Both the position numbers and the translations under genes were made by a program. DNA of 9,819 bases from an uncultured Eubacteriales bacterium. Its GTDB lineage: Bacteria > Bacillota > Clostridia > Lachnospirales > Anaerotignaceae. The stretch's first letter is position 1. Each line of letters starts with the position of its first letter. The stretch lies in the NCBI GenBank assembly GCA_902406135.1, contig CABPCX010000043.1, positions 1-9,819 of the forward strand, given 5' to 3'. The notes beneath the pieces were generated by a model. The model did no database searches. It saw nothing but the letters and a program-made list of their open reading frames with translations, and was not told the DNA's origin. This document shows, piece after piece, positions 1 through 6,460 of the stretch.

Positions 1-525
1 AAAACCTACGTTATTTTTAAGACCAATAAAAACATACAGGATTTCCTGAGTGTAAGAACGCTTGAGTTTTATATAACCGACAGTTCATATCAGGGACTTA
101 AGATACCGAATACGGCCATAATCGAAAAGACATTTTTGAAGATACCCATAGGCTGTGTATCGGAAAGTCTCAGCGGAAGCAGCGTTGTAAAACGTGTGGA
201 CGGAAAAGATGAGCTTGTTAAAGTTGAGATTGAGTCAAGCGATGAAGAGTATGCTTACATCAGGCAGGACTTTGAAACTCTTAAGATAGGTGATACTGTC
301 CTTAACGGTACGGGTGAAACGGCGGTTGAATATAAGATAAGCGAAGTTTCTACCCGGGTAGGAGTACTTACTGCAAACGGTGCCTATGCAGAGTTTGCGG
401 GAATAGAAGTACTTGGACAGAACAGCCAGTATACGATCGCTGATCCTTCATCGTCAACGCTGAAGGCTTATGATAAAATAGTTGTCAATGCTGCTGATAT
501 CAACGAAGGTGATGAGCTGTATTGA
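1..525 (+). CDS. HlyD-family membrane-fusion/adaptor-like protein, C-terminal part (5' end outside window)
   Basis: The reading frame is open from base 1 and ends at TGA 523-525, giving 174 visible residues. The internal ATG at 136 is not a credible start, because homologous-looking sequence continues upstream of it without a break. The visible part is beta-rich. The segment YQGLKIPNTAI, around residues 35-45, resembles the barrel-domain motif of HlyD/RND-type adaptor proteins. The last 60 residues (GVLTANGAYAEFAGIEVLGQ, then a DKIVVNAADINEGDELY tail) match the membrane-proximal C-terminal region of the HlyD-like proteins that Clostridia commonly encode next to yggS and sepF. Such proteins normally have one N-terminal transmembrane helix and an extracytoplasmic body; neither the helix nor the hairpin is in view. 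The substrate or partner cannot be told. Its position suggests an envelope role linked to division, which is an inference from neighbours only. The family call is fairly firm, the function is not. Confidence 0.72.
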   Translation, partial: KTYVIFKTNKNIQDFLSVRTLEFYITDSSYQGLKIPNTAIIEKTFLKIPIGCVSESLSGSSVVKRVDGKDELVKVEIESSDEEYAYIRQDFETLKIGDTVLNGTGETAVEYKISEVSTRVGVLTANGAYAEFAGIEVLGQNSQYTIADPSSSTLKAYDKIVVNAADINEGDELY

Positions 526-549
526 TGCTTTGATATCTTAATGTATTAT
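522..549 (+). promoter_or_regulatory. Weak sigma-A-like promoter candidate before yggS
   Basis: TTGATG (522-527, 4 of 6 matches to TTGACA) is followed after 16 bases by TATTAT (544-549, 5 of 6 matches to TATAAT). Transcription would begin near 556-557, which leaves the AAAGGAG at 575-581 and the ATG at 589 inside the message. This is the widest intergenic gap in the window, and the -35 box would overlap the stop codon of the upstream gene. In AT-rich DNA such matches arise by chance, so this is only a candidate. Confidence 0.28.
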
Positions 550-574
550 ATTTGCGAGGTATAGGTTATGCCTG

Positions 575-581
575 AAAGGAG
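575..581 (+). promoter_or_regulatory. Ribosome binding site that fixes the yggS start at 589
   Basis: AAAGGAG at 575-581 lies 7 bases before ATG 589. The earlier in-frame ATG at 568 would place this Shine-Dalgarno sequence inside the coding region and has only a weaker GCGAGG upstream. The extra residues MPERSGF are also atypical for the family. The downstream start is preferred. Confidence 0.75.
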
Positions 582-588
582 TGGTTTT

Positions 589-1296
589 ATGCCGGAGTAT
601 GAATATATTGCAGAAAATATTAAAAATATAAGAAAAAATATTGATGAAGCTGCTAAACGTGCAGGAAGGGACCCTAAGGAAATACTTCTTCTTGCCGTTT
701 CAAAAACAGTGGAAGTGCCTAAAATAAAGGCTGCTGTGGCTGAGGGCCTTGATGAACTGGGAGAAAACAGAGTCCAAGAAATCATGGAAAAATATGAGCC
801 CATTGGACCCGAAGTTAAATGGCATTTAATTGGGCACTTGCAGACTAACAAAGTTAAATATATAATAGATAAGGTTAAGCTGATACATTCGGTTGAAAGT
901 CTTAAGCTTGCTGAAGAAATAGACAAGCAGGCTAAAAAGCATGGTGTTGTCGCCGATATTCTGGTTGAAATAAATATGGCAAAGGAAGAGTCAAAATTTG
1001 GCATTATGCCGGAGGATGCGGAGGAGTTCATAAAGAGCCTCTCAGCCCTTGAAAACATAAGGGTAAGGGGACTTATGACAGTAGCGCCCTTTGTCGAAAA
1101 TGGAGAAGAAAACAGGGTTTATTTCAGGAATATGAAGAAATTATTGGTTGACATTAATGCTAAAAATATTAATAATATAAACATGGATGTTTTATCTATG
1201 GGTATGACCGGCGATTATATAACGGCCGTTGAAGAAGGTGCCACAATTATAAGAGTGGGAACCGGAATATTCGGCGAAAGAAACTATAATAAATAA
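589..1296 (+). CDS. yggS: YggS/YlmE/PROSC-family pyridoxal-phosphate homeostasis protein
   Basis: This is a cytoplasmic PLP-binding protein with an alanine-racemase-like TIM barrel. In this family the protein has no known enzymatic turnover and buffers PLP, affecting amino-acid and vitamin B6 pools. The product is 235 residues, the usual family length. The PLP-binding lysine is K39 in LLLAVSKTVEV. Other signatures follow in order: ENRVQE, HLIGHLQTNK, SVES, the EINMAKEESKFG strand, GLMTVAP, and the C-terminal phosphate-binding LSMGMTGDYITAVEEGAT followed by IRVGTGIFGER. The start at 589 is chosen for its AAAGGAG; an upstream ATG at 568 would add seven residues. In Gram-positive bacteria this gene (ylmE) typically precedes sepF, as here, with 42 bases between them. 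The family call is very secure. Confidence 0.95.
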   Translation: MPEYEYIAENIKNIRKNIDEAAKRAGRDPKEILLLAVSKTVEVPKIKAAVAEGLDELGENRVQEIMEKYEPIGPEVKWHLIGHLQTNKVKYIIDKVKLIHSVESLKLAEEIDKQAKKHGVVADILVEINMAKEESKFGIMPEDAEEFIKSLSALENIRVRGLMTVAPFVENGEENRVYFRNMKKLLVDINAKNINNINMDVLSMGMTGDYITAVEEGATIIRVGTGIFGERNYNK

Positions 1297-1324
1297 GAGC
1301 CAAAAATAAATAAACCATATTATT

Positions 1325-1330
1325 AGGAGG
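1325..1330 (+). promoter_or_regulatory. Ribosome binding site pointing to a GTG start for sepF
   Basis: A perfect AGGAGG ends only 2 bases before ATG 1333, which is too close for efficient initiation, but 8 bases before the in-frame GTG at 1339. The GTG start gives an N-terminus MAKFVDKIKDFI, the short amphipathic helix expected of SepF. Confidence 0.65.
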
Positions 1331-1338
1331 AAATGGCT

Positions 1339-1872
1339 GTGGCAAAATTTGTAGACAAAATTAAGGATTTTATAGCAGGACCTTATGACGATGAATATGA
1401 GGACGATTATGATGAGTACGAAGAGGAAGAAGTAGAAGAATACCGCCCCCATACAAGAGAAAGAAGGGAAGTCAGCCAGCGTGAAACAAGAGACAGCGTT
1501 GACTATTCTGCGGCAAGATCTTCAAGAAGAAGCCAGACACAGCCCCAGGTTGTTGATTTTAAGAGTGCTCAGAATACACAGCAGGTAGTTATTATGAAGC
1601 CTGAGTGTTATGAAGATGCACAGGGAATATGTGACAACATAAAGGCTAAAAGACCTGTTGTTGTTAATCTTGAAAGGGTGGAATATCCTGTAGCTCAGAG
1701 AATAATGGACTTTTTAAGCGGTACATGTTATTCGCTTGACGGCTCAATACAGCGTGTATCAAGCAATATTTTTATAATTGCACCTGTAAATTTCGACATT
1801 TCCAGCGATACAAGAGAAGAGCCCAAACTCAGTAAAAGTGTTATTCTTCCATGGGTAAGCCAGGGTAAATAA
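1339..1872 (+). CDS. sepF: SepF, FtsZ-interacting cell-division protein
   Basis: SepF anchors FtsZ filaments to the membrane and organises septum formation; in B. subtilis it overlaps in function with FtsA. From the preferred GTG start the protein is 177 residues; ATG 1333 would add two. Residues 1-14 (MAKFVDKIKDFIAG) form the likely amphipathic membrane-binding helix. Residues 17-34 are a very acidic tract, almost only D, E and Y. A basic Arg/Gln/Ser-rich linker covers about 37-70. The conserved SepF (DUF552) domain covers about 71-151. It includes VVDFKSAQ, the KRPVVVNLE strand, and FLSGTCYSLDGSIQRVSSN with the glycines of the dimer core, followed by IFIIAPVNFDI. The last 25 residues are a short polar tail. 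It lies between yggS and yggT, the standard division-cluster position. The call is very secure; only the start codon is in doubt. Confidence 0.95.
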   Translation: MAKFVDKIKDFIAGPYDDEYEDDYDEYEEEEVEEYRPHTRERREVSQRETRDSVDYSAARSSRRSQTQPQVVDFKSAQNTQQVVIMKPECYEDAQGICDNIKAKRPVVVNLERVEYPVAQRIMDFLSGTCYSLDGSIQRVSSNIFIIAPVNFDISSDTREEPKLSKSVILPWVSQGK

Positions 1873-1890
1873 TTTTACTGGAGGTGCGCT

Positions 1891-2169
1891 ATGAGTGTAT
1901 TGCTTACAGACGCCATCAATCTGTTTTTCAGAATTTTAGAGATACTTATTTTTATCAGAGTGTTTATGTCCTGGATACCGGGTTCAGCGTATTCATCACT
2001 GGGCAGGCTGATATATACTCTTACGGAACCTGTTTTGGGACCCGTTAAGAGAATGATGGACAAGTCTCCGCTTGGCGGAGGAATGATGCTGGATTTTTCT
2101 CCGGTCATTGCACTGTTCATCCTTGAGATAATACAAATAATTTTACTTTATATAGTAAATATGTTTTGA
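1891..2169 (+). CDS. yggT: YggT/YlmG-family small integral membrane protein
   Basis: The product is 92 residues, typical of the YggT family. Transmembrane segments are predicted by eye at about residues 7-28 and 70-90. Between them lies the family signature RVFMSWIPGSAYSS, followed by LTEPVLGPVKRMM, where family members share an L-x-PxL-x-P(I/V)-R pattern. The molecular role is not firmly known. Family members have been linked to membrane or osmotic functions in bacteria and to nucleoid and thylakoid organisation in plastids, and the gene is nearly always next to sepF or yggS. GGAGG at 1880-1884 lies 6 bases before the ATG. It follows sepF by 18 bases and precedes ylmH by 13, so it is surely co-transcribed. 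Confidence 0.92.
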   Translation: MSVLLTDAINLFFRILEILIFIRVFMSWIPGSAYSSLGRLIYTLTEPVLGPVKRMMDKSPLGGGMMLDFSPVIALFILEIIQIILLYIVNMF

Positions 2170-2174
2170 AAGGA
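2169..2174 (+). promoter_or_regulatory. Ribosome binding site supporting a TTG start for ylmH
   Basis: AAAGGA at 2169-2174 lies 8 bases before TTG 2183. The nearby ATG at 2193 is out of frame, and no in-frame ATG or GTG occurs near the expected N-terminus. TTG initiation is therefore the best reading. The site overlaps the last base of the yggT stop codon, which fits translational coupling. Confidence 0.65.
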
Positions 2175-2182
2175 CGAAAGTT

Positions 2183-2971
2183 TTGGATAAACATGATTTG
2201 TTAAAAAGTTATTGTCAGCCTGATGAAAAGCTTTTGTTGGCAAAAGTTTTGGATCAGGCTGATTTAAGTTTAAAAAGACATATTGTTTCATTTACGGACT
2301 TTTTGGATCCGTCCATGAGAGGAAAAGCCTTTGAGCTCCTCACAAACGTAAGGGATCTTAAGGTAAAGGCCTTTGGAGGATATGAAGAAGCAGAGAGAGT
2401 CGTTTTTGCTCTTTATCCTGATTATATGGACGACGAGGATATATTTTTTCCCGTTGATGCCGTAAAAATCACTTATAATTCCAAGTTTTCATCCGCTCTT
2501 TCCCATAGGGATTTCCTTGGGTCAATTTTGGGGCTTGGAATAGAAAGGGTAAAAATAGGAGATATTCTTGTGTATGACGGCGAGGCCTACTGCTTTGCCG
2601 ACAGCTCCATATCTTCATACATAGCTGCTAATCTTGAAAAAGCAGGACGTACAAAGGTTTCGGCAAAGATAACGGACCTTAACCTTGTTAAACTCCCGGA
2701 AAAGAGAATAGATGTTAAAAACGTTACCGTATCGTCTTTAAGGGCGGATACGGTTTTTGGCGCTGTTTTCGGAAAATCCAGGAGTGAGACCCAGGACCTC
2801 ATAAGAGCCGAAAGAGCATCCGTTAACTGGTGTACAGTCAAAAGCGTTTCCGATACTATAAAGGAAGGCGATGTGCTGTCCCTTAAGGGAAGCGGCAGAG
2901 GTGTGCTTATGGAGATTGGCGGTACAACTAAAAAGGGTCGTATTGTTATAACTGTCGGCCGGTATATTTAG
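2183..2971 (+). CDS. ylmH: YlmH-family S4-domain RNA-binding protein
   Basis: The protein is 262 residues, matching YlmH length. An N-terminal domain (about 1-75) is followed by a central domain carrying the family signature HRDFLGSILGLGIERVKIGD at residues 108-127. A C-terminal S4 RNA-binding domain spans about 184-245, with the conserved stretch ETQDLIRAERASVNW and then VLSLKGSGRG. YlmH proteins bind ribosomes, and B. subtilis YlmH has been linked to ribosome-associated quality control; the older link to division comes mostly from gene position. The start is TTG at 2183, with AAAGGA 8 bases upstream. It ends at TAG 2969-2971, inside a short tandem repeat that leads into the aroB ribosome binding site. 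Its position after sepF-yggT is standard; the gene after it is not, since divIVA would be expected there. Confidence 0.92.
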   Translation: MDKHDLLKSYCQPDEKLLLAKVLDQADLSLKRHIVSFTDFLDPSMRGKAFELLTNVRDLKVKAFGGYEEAERVVFALYPDYMDDEDIFFPVDAVKITYNSKFSSALSHRDFLGSILGLGIERVKIGDILVYDGEAYCFADSSISSYIAANLEKAGRTKVSAKITDLNLVKLPEKRIDVKNVTVSSLRADTVFGAVFGKSRSETQDLIRAERASVNWCTVKSVSDTIKEGDVLSLKGSGRGVLMEIGGTTKKGRIVITVGRYI

Positions 2972-2990
2972 CTATATCTAGCTATATTTA
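2961..2990 (+). repeat. Three tandem 10-base units across the ylmH stop codon
   Basis: Three imperfect 10-base units stand in a row: GGTATATTTA, GCTATATCTA and GCTATATTTA. They contain the ylmH stop codon (TAG 2969-2971) and run directly into the aroB Shine-Dalgarno, AGGAGGG at 2990-2996. The arrangement looks like recent slippage or duplication of a 10-base unit at the gene junction. Because the stop lies in the first unit, copy-number change would mainly alter spacing rather than the encoded protein. Confidence 0.7.
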
Positions 2991-3001
2991 GGAGGGTCTT
3001 T

Positions 3002-4087
3002 ATGGAAAATATAGTTGTTGAAACGGGTACATCTCTGTATCCCATATACTTTACTGATGATTTTTGCGGACTTAGGGAAGCTGCGTTAAAATGCGGATAT
3101 GAAGGCCGAAAACTATGTATCATCTCTGACAGTAATGTTTCGCCTTTATATTTAAAAGCCGTTTCCGAAGTACTTGGAACGGTATTTTCCGAAGTAAAGG
3201 CCTGTACTTTTAAGGCCGGAGAAAAAAGCAAAAATCTTGAAACCATAAGAGAATTTTACGATTTCCTTCTTGAAAACAAGTTTGACAGAAAAAGTGTTAT
3301 TGCCGGACTTGGAGGCGGAGTAGTCGGTGATATGGCCGGCTTTGCCGCTGCGACTTTTATGAGGGGAATTGATTTTATACAGATACCTACAACTCTGCTT
3401 GCACAGGTGGACAGCAGTGTCGGCGGAAAGGTAGGAGTAGACTACGGCAGCTTTAAAAATGTAGTCGGAGCATTCTATCAGCCTAAATTTGTGTATATCA
3501 ATACATCTACGCTCAATACTCTGCCTAAAAGAGAGTTTTCGGCTGGTATGGCTGAGGTAATTAAATACGGTATAATCCAGTCTGAGGATTTTTATAACTA
3601 TCTGTGTGAAAACAAGGAAAAAATAAAGGCCTTTGACACCGATATGCTTAAATATATAATACGCTCATGCTGTGATATGAAAGCCTGCGTTGTGGGAAGA
3701 GACGAGCACGACACAGGAGAAAGAGAAATACTCAATTACGGACATACCATAGGCCACGCTGTAGAAGGCCTTAAGGAGTTTGAACTTCTTCATGGGGAAT
3801 GTGTTTCCATAGGAATGGCCGCGGTAATGGATATATCGGTAAAAAGAGGATATATTACAGCCGAAAAGGCTGAGGAAATAAAAGAGCTTCAGAAGTTTTT
3901 TGACCTGCCCGTATCAGTATCAGGTCTTGAAGCCGACGCTGTTTATGAACAGCTTTTCCATGATAAAAAAGTAAATTCGGATAAATTAAAATTTGTTATA
4001 GCCGACAGTATAGGCAGCACCATAAGAACATCTGACGTTTCAAAGGATGAGGTAATGAATGCCATAACATCGGTTTTAGAGGGTTGA
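3002..4087 (+). CDS. aroB: 3-dehydroquinate synthase
   Basis: AroB converts DAHP to 3-dehydroquinate, the second step of the shikimate pathway, in the cytoplasm with NAD and a divalent metal. The product is 361 residues, the normal length. The NAD-binding segment GLGGGVVGDMAGFAAATFMR lies at about 102-121, followed by PTTLLAQVDSSVGGKVG (129-145). Likely metal ligands are all present: E185 in AEVIKYG, H248 in NYGHTIGH, and H264 in LLHGE. The basic DKKVNSDK loop near the C-terminus is also kept. The segment GGKVGVD differs from the common GGKTGIN, but variants of this sort are familiar in clostridial enzymes, so I expect an active protein. AGGAGGG at 2990-2996 gives 5-base spacing to the ATG. 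It stands alone here, with no other aro gene in view, between ylmH and lspA. Confidence 0.96.
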   Translation: MENIVVETGTSLYPIYFTDDFCGLREAALKCGYEGRKLCIISDSNVSPLYLKAVSEVLGTVFSEVKACTFKAGEKSKNLETIREFYDFLLENKFDRKSVIAGLGGGVVGDMAGFAAATFMRGIDFIQIPTTLLAQVDSSVGGKVGVDYGSFKNVVGAFYQPKFVYINTSTLNTLPKREFSAGMAEVIKYGIIQSEDFYNYLCENKEKIKAFDTDMLKYIIRSCCDMKACVVGRDEHDTGEREILNYGHTIGHAVEGLKEFELLHGECVSIGMAAVMDISVKRGYITAEKAEEIKELQKFFDLPVSVSGLEADAVYEQLFHDKKVNSDKLKFVIADSIGSTIRTSDVSKDEVMNAITSVLEG

Positions 4088-4091
4088 TTAT

Positions 4092-4571
4092 ATGATAGTA
4101 CCAATCATACTGGCTGTTATTCTTTTTATAATAGACCAGGCGACAAAATATATTGCGCTTACAAAACTTAAGCCTCTTGGCAGTGTTACGTTCATAGACG
4201 GTTTTATGGATTTTACATTTGTGGAAAACAGAGGTGCGGCCTTTGGAATACTTAACGGCAGAGTATGGCTTCTGCTTGTTATTGCGGCCGTAATATGTAT
4301 CGTAATAATTGCGGCAATGCTTAAAATGCCCAATACAAAGGAATATAAGTGGCTTAAATGGTCTCTTATGCTCATACTTGCGGGAGCCATAGGAAACGTT
4401 GCCGACAGACTTTTCAGAGGATACGTTGTAGACTTTTTTGAGTTTACGTTTATAAAATGGCCTGTATTCAATATGGCCGATATTTACGTTGTAATCGGAA
4501 CAATAGTTATGGCTGTACTTGTTTTGTTTGTGATAAAAGACGATAAGGAAGAAAAAGATGCAGGAAAATGA
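4092..4571 (+). CDS. lspA: Lipoprotein signal peptidase (signal peptidase II)
   Basis: LspA is a membrane aspartyl protease that removes signal peptides from lipid-modified prolipoproteins. The product is 159 residues, a typical length. Four hydrophobic segments lie at about 1-22, 58-77, 88-104 and 130-149. Conserved motifs are DQATK (15-19), ENRGAAFG (45-52), GNVADR (101-106), VVDFFEF with likely catalytic D114, and FNMAD with the second catalytic aspartate D130. All residues expected for activity are visible. The ATG lies 4 bases after the aroB stop, and AGAGGG (4078-4083) sits inside the end of aroB, so translation is probably coupled. The 3' end overlaps rluD by 14 bases. The charged C-terminal tail should be cytoplasmic. 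Confidence 0.96.
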   Translation: MIVPIILAVILFIIDQATKYIALTKLKPLGSVTFIDGFMDFTFVENRGAAFGILNGRVWLLLVIAAVICIVIIAAMLKMPNTKEYKWLKWSLMLILAGAIGNVADRLFRGYVVDFFEFTFIKWPVFNMADIYVVIGTIVMAVLVLFVIKDDKEEKDAGK

Positions 4572-5484
4572 TATGGTTACGTTTGCCGCTGAGGCAGATG
4601 ACCTGGGAAAAAGAATAGATGTATTTGCCGCAGAAAACTATGAGGAGCTTTCCAGAAGCGGCATAAAAAAGATAATAGATTCGGGAAATGTCCTTGTAAA
4701 CGGCAAGGCGGTAAAGGCAAACTATAAGCTAAGAAACGGCGACGTAGTTACGCTCATAGTTCCTCAAATCGAGCCTTTGGAGATACTTCCCCAGAACATA
4801 CCGCTGGATATTTTATATGAAGACGATGATGTCATCGTTATAAATAAGCCCCAGGGAATGGTGGTACATCCGGCGCCGGGACATTATACGGACACCATGG
4901 TAAATGCTCTGCTTTATCACTGCGGAGACAGCCTTTCGGGAATAAACGGTGTTCTGCGTCCGGGTATCGTCCATAGGATAGATATGGATACTTCAGGGGT
5001 TATTATGGCGGCAAAGAATAATAATGCCCATAGAAGCCTTGCTTTGCAGCTGGCGGAACATACAATAACAAGAAAATACAACGCTATTGTTTACAATAAC
5101 ATAAAGGAAGACGAAGGTACTGTGGACAGGCCTCTGGGCAGAAATCCTCAGGACAGAAAAAAGATGGCTGTCGTTCAAAGCGGAGGCAGAAGAGCGGTTA
5201 CCCATTACAGAGTTATTGACAGACTTGGCAAATTTACATATATAGAAGCACAGCTTGAAACGGGAAGGACCCACCAGATTAGAGTGCATATGACCTATAT
5301 CGGACACCCTCTGCTGGGGGACAGTGTATACGGACCTAAAAAACAGCCCTTTAATCTTAAGGGGCAGGTGCTTCATGCAAGGGTTTTGGGGTTCATACAC
5401 CCCACCACGGGAGAATATATGGAGTTTGAATCCCCGCTGCCGGATTATTTTGTAAAACTGCTTGATAAATGCAGGCAGATATAA
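4558..5484 (+). CDS. rluD: RluA/RluD-family large-subunit rRNA pseudouridine synthase
   Basis: This enzyme isomerises uridine to pseudouridine, most likely in 23S rRNA. An N-terminal S4 RNA-binding domain spans about 15-70, including the GKRIDVF, SRSGIKKIIDSGNVLVNGK and LRNGD elements. The catalytic domain follows, with VINKPQGMVVHPAPGH (94-109), the hallmark GIVHRIDMDTSGV with catalytic D142 in HRID, and ETGRTHQIRVHMTYIGHPLLGD near 235-254. At 308 residues it has normal length. Target uridines cannot be assigned from sequence; the symbol follows the S4-containing subgroup and the lspA neighbour (B. subtilis lspA-ylyB). The ATG at 4558 overlaps lspA by 14 bases and has AAGGA 8 bases upstream. 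A second in-frame ATG at 4573, with AGGA 7 bases before it, is also possible and would remove five residues. Confidence 0.93.
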   Translation: MQENDMVTFAAEADDLGKRIDVFAAENYEELSRSGIKKIIDSGNVLVNGKAVKANYKLRNGDVVTLIVPQIEPLEILPQNIPLDILYEDDDVIVINKPQGMVVHPAPGHYTDTMVNALLYHCGDSLSGINGVLRPGIVHRIDMDTSGVIMAAKNNNAHRSLALQLAEHTITRKYNAIVYNNIKEDEGTVDRPLGRNPQDRKKMAVVQSGGRRAVTHYRVIDRLGKFTYIEAQLETGRTHQIRVHMTYIGHPLLGDSVYGPKKQPFNLKGQVLHARVLGFIHPTTGEYMEFESPLPDYFVKLLDKCRQI

Positions 5485-5518
5485 CATTTTGTAAGCAGAC
5501 GATTGAGGAGGCAGAGAA

Positions 5519-6460
5519 ATGTTTTTAAATCGTAAAGATTTTTTGGGACTGCGTGATTTGACTGCCGAGGAGCTGGATTATGTTCTTAAGACAGCCGAGA
5601 CCATGAAATTTGTTATAAATCAGAAGAATAAGAAAGTACCGCATCTTCAGGGAAAATCGGTAATCATACTTTTTTATGACTCCAGTGCGAGAGCTAAACT
5701 TTCTTATGAGCTGGCTGCCCAGCATCTCAGCGCCAATGTTGTTGATATGATGGCTACGTCCGCCAGTGAAAACAAAGAGCGCTTACAGGATATGGGACAG
5801 CTTATAGACCAGATGGGAGCGGATTTTATTATCCTCAGGCACCCTATGTCAGGAGCGGCAAGGCTTTTGGCTGACAGTGTGGAAGCCTCAGTCATAAACG
5901 CCGGAGACGGATACAATGAAAATCCCGGCCAGTCTCTTCTTGACCTTCTCACAATAAAAGAAAGCAAAGGCGGCTTTGAGGGACTCAAGGTAGCCATAAT
6001 AGGAGATATAACCCACAGCAGGGTATCAAAGAGCAACATTTGGGGACTACTTAAACTTGGAGCTGAAGTATGCGTCACAGGACCGTCTACACTTATACCG
6101 CCGGAGCTTGAGAGCTTTGGCGTAAAGGTATGCTACGAGCCTAAGGAAGCCGTGGACGGAGCTGATGTTATTCTTTCCACAAGGATAACAACTCAGGTAA
6201 AAGACGATAATCTCATACCGTCCCTTGACGAATACAGAAGTATGTTCCTTATAGATGAGAATATGCTCAAATACGCTAAAAAAGACGCCATAGTTATGCA
6301 TCCGGGACAGATACAAAGAGGTGTTGAGATAGCTACCAGCATAGTCAACAGCCGTCAGTGTATCGTTAATGACCAGATAGGAAACAGTGTGGCCGTAAGA
6401 ATGGCAATGCTTTATATACTGTCACAGATAGGGGGCGGACTTCGTGAAGCGTTTGATTAA
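5519..6460 (+). CDS. pyrB: Aspartate carbamoyltransferase-like protein with altered active-site motifs
   Basis: The protein is 313 residues and full length for the ATCase/OTCase family, with both domains recognisable. Preserved elements are R107-H108-P109 in LRHPMSGAARLLA, NAGDG (127-131), Q138, GDITHSRVSKSN with R168, MHP then RGVEI near 260-271, and VAVRMAMLYIL near the end. Hallmark residues are changed. The carbamoyl-phosphate loop, usually EPSTRTR, reads DSSARAK (54-60), losing both threonines. HPTQ reads NPGQ (135-138), losing the histidine equivalent to E. coli His134. HPxP(V/I)NR reads HPGQIQR (261-267). The mobile-loop lysine (K86) is kept but its context is changed. A normal ATCase makes carbamoyl-aspartate for pyrimidine synthesis; this one is probably impaired or repurposed. 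GAGGAGG (5505-5511) gives a strong start. No PyrR-type leader fits in the 34-base gap upstream. The fold is certain, the activity doubtful. Confidence 0.88.
   Translation: MFLNRKDFLGLRDLTAEELDYVLKTAETMKFVINQKNKKVPHLQGKSVIILFYDSSARAKLSYELAAQHLSANVVDMMATSASENKERLQDMGQLIDQMGADFIILRHPMSGAARLLADSVEASVINAGDGYNENPGQSLLDLLTIKESKGGFEGLKVAIIGDITHSRVSKSNIWGLLKLGAEVCVTGPSTLIPPELESFGVKVCYEPKEAVDGADVILSTRITTQVKDDNLIPSLDEYRSMFLIDENMLKYAKKDAIVMHPGQIQRGVEIATSIVNSRQCIVNDQIGNSVAVRMAMLYILSQIGGGLREAFD
6430..6435 (+). promoter_or_regulatory. Ribosome binding site for the pyrC-like GTG start, inside pyrB
   Basis: AGGGGG at 6430-6435, within the last codons of the pyrB-like gene, lies 8 bases before GTG 6444. The start lies 17 bases inside the upstream reading frame, so the two proteins are probably made by coupled translation. 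Confidence 0.65.

Noticed and set aside
136..525. Separate 129-residue gene starting at ATG 136
   Set aside because: The frame is open back to base 1, and the upstream residues continue the HlyD-like barrel sequence, so this is an internal methionine.
546..1058. 170-codon minus-strand frame opposite yggS
   Set aside because: The sense strand carries all YggS signatures. The antisense product is a Ser/Leu/Ile-rich shadow.
1295..1323. Promoter before sepF based on TATTAT at 1318-1323
   Set aside because: No -35-like hexamer lies at a suitable distance, and the spacing from yggS fits an operon.
4993..5487. 164-codon minus-strand frame opposite rluD
   Set aside because: It lies fully inside a conserved pseudouridine synthase gene and shows no motif or credible ribosome binding site.
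5485..5518. Possible pyr leader attenuator or PyrR binding loop before pyrB
   Set aside because: Only 34 bases are available, with no hairpin or leader structure. They contain just the Shine-Dalgarno GAGGAGG.
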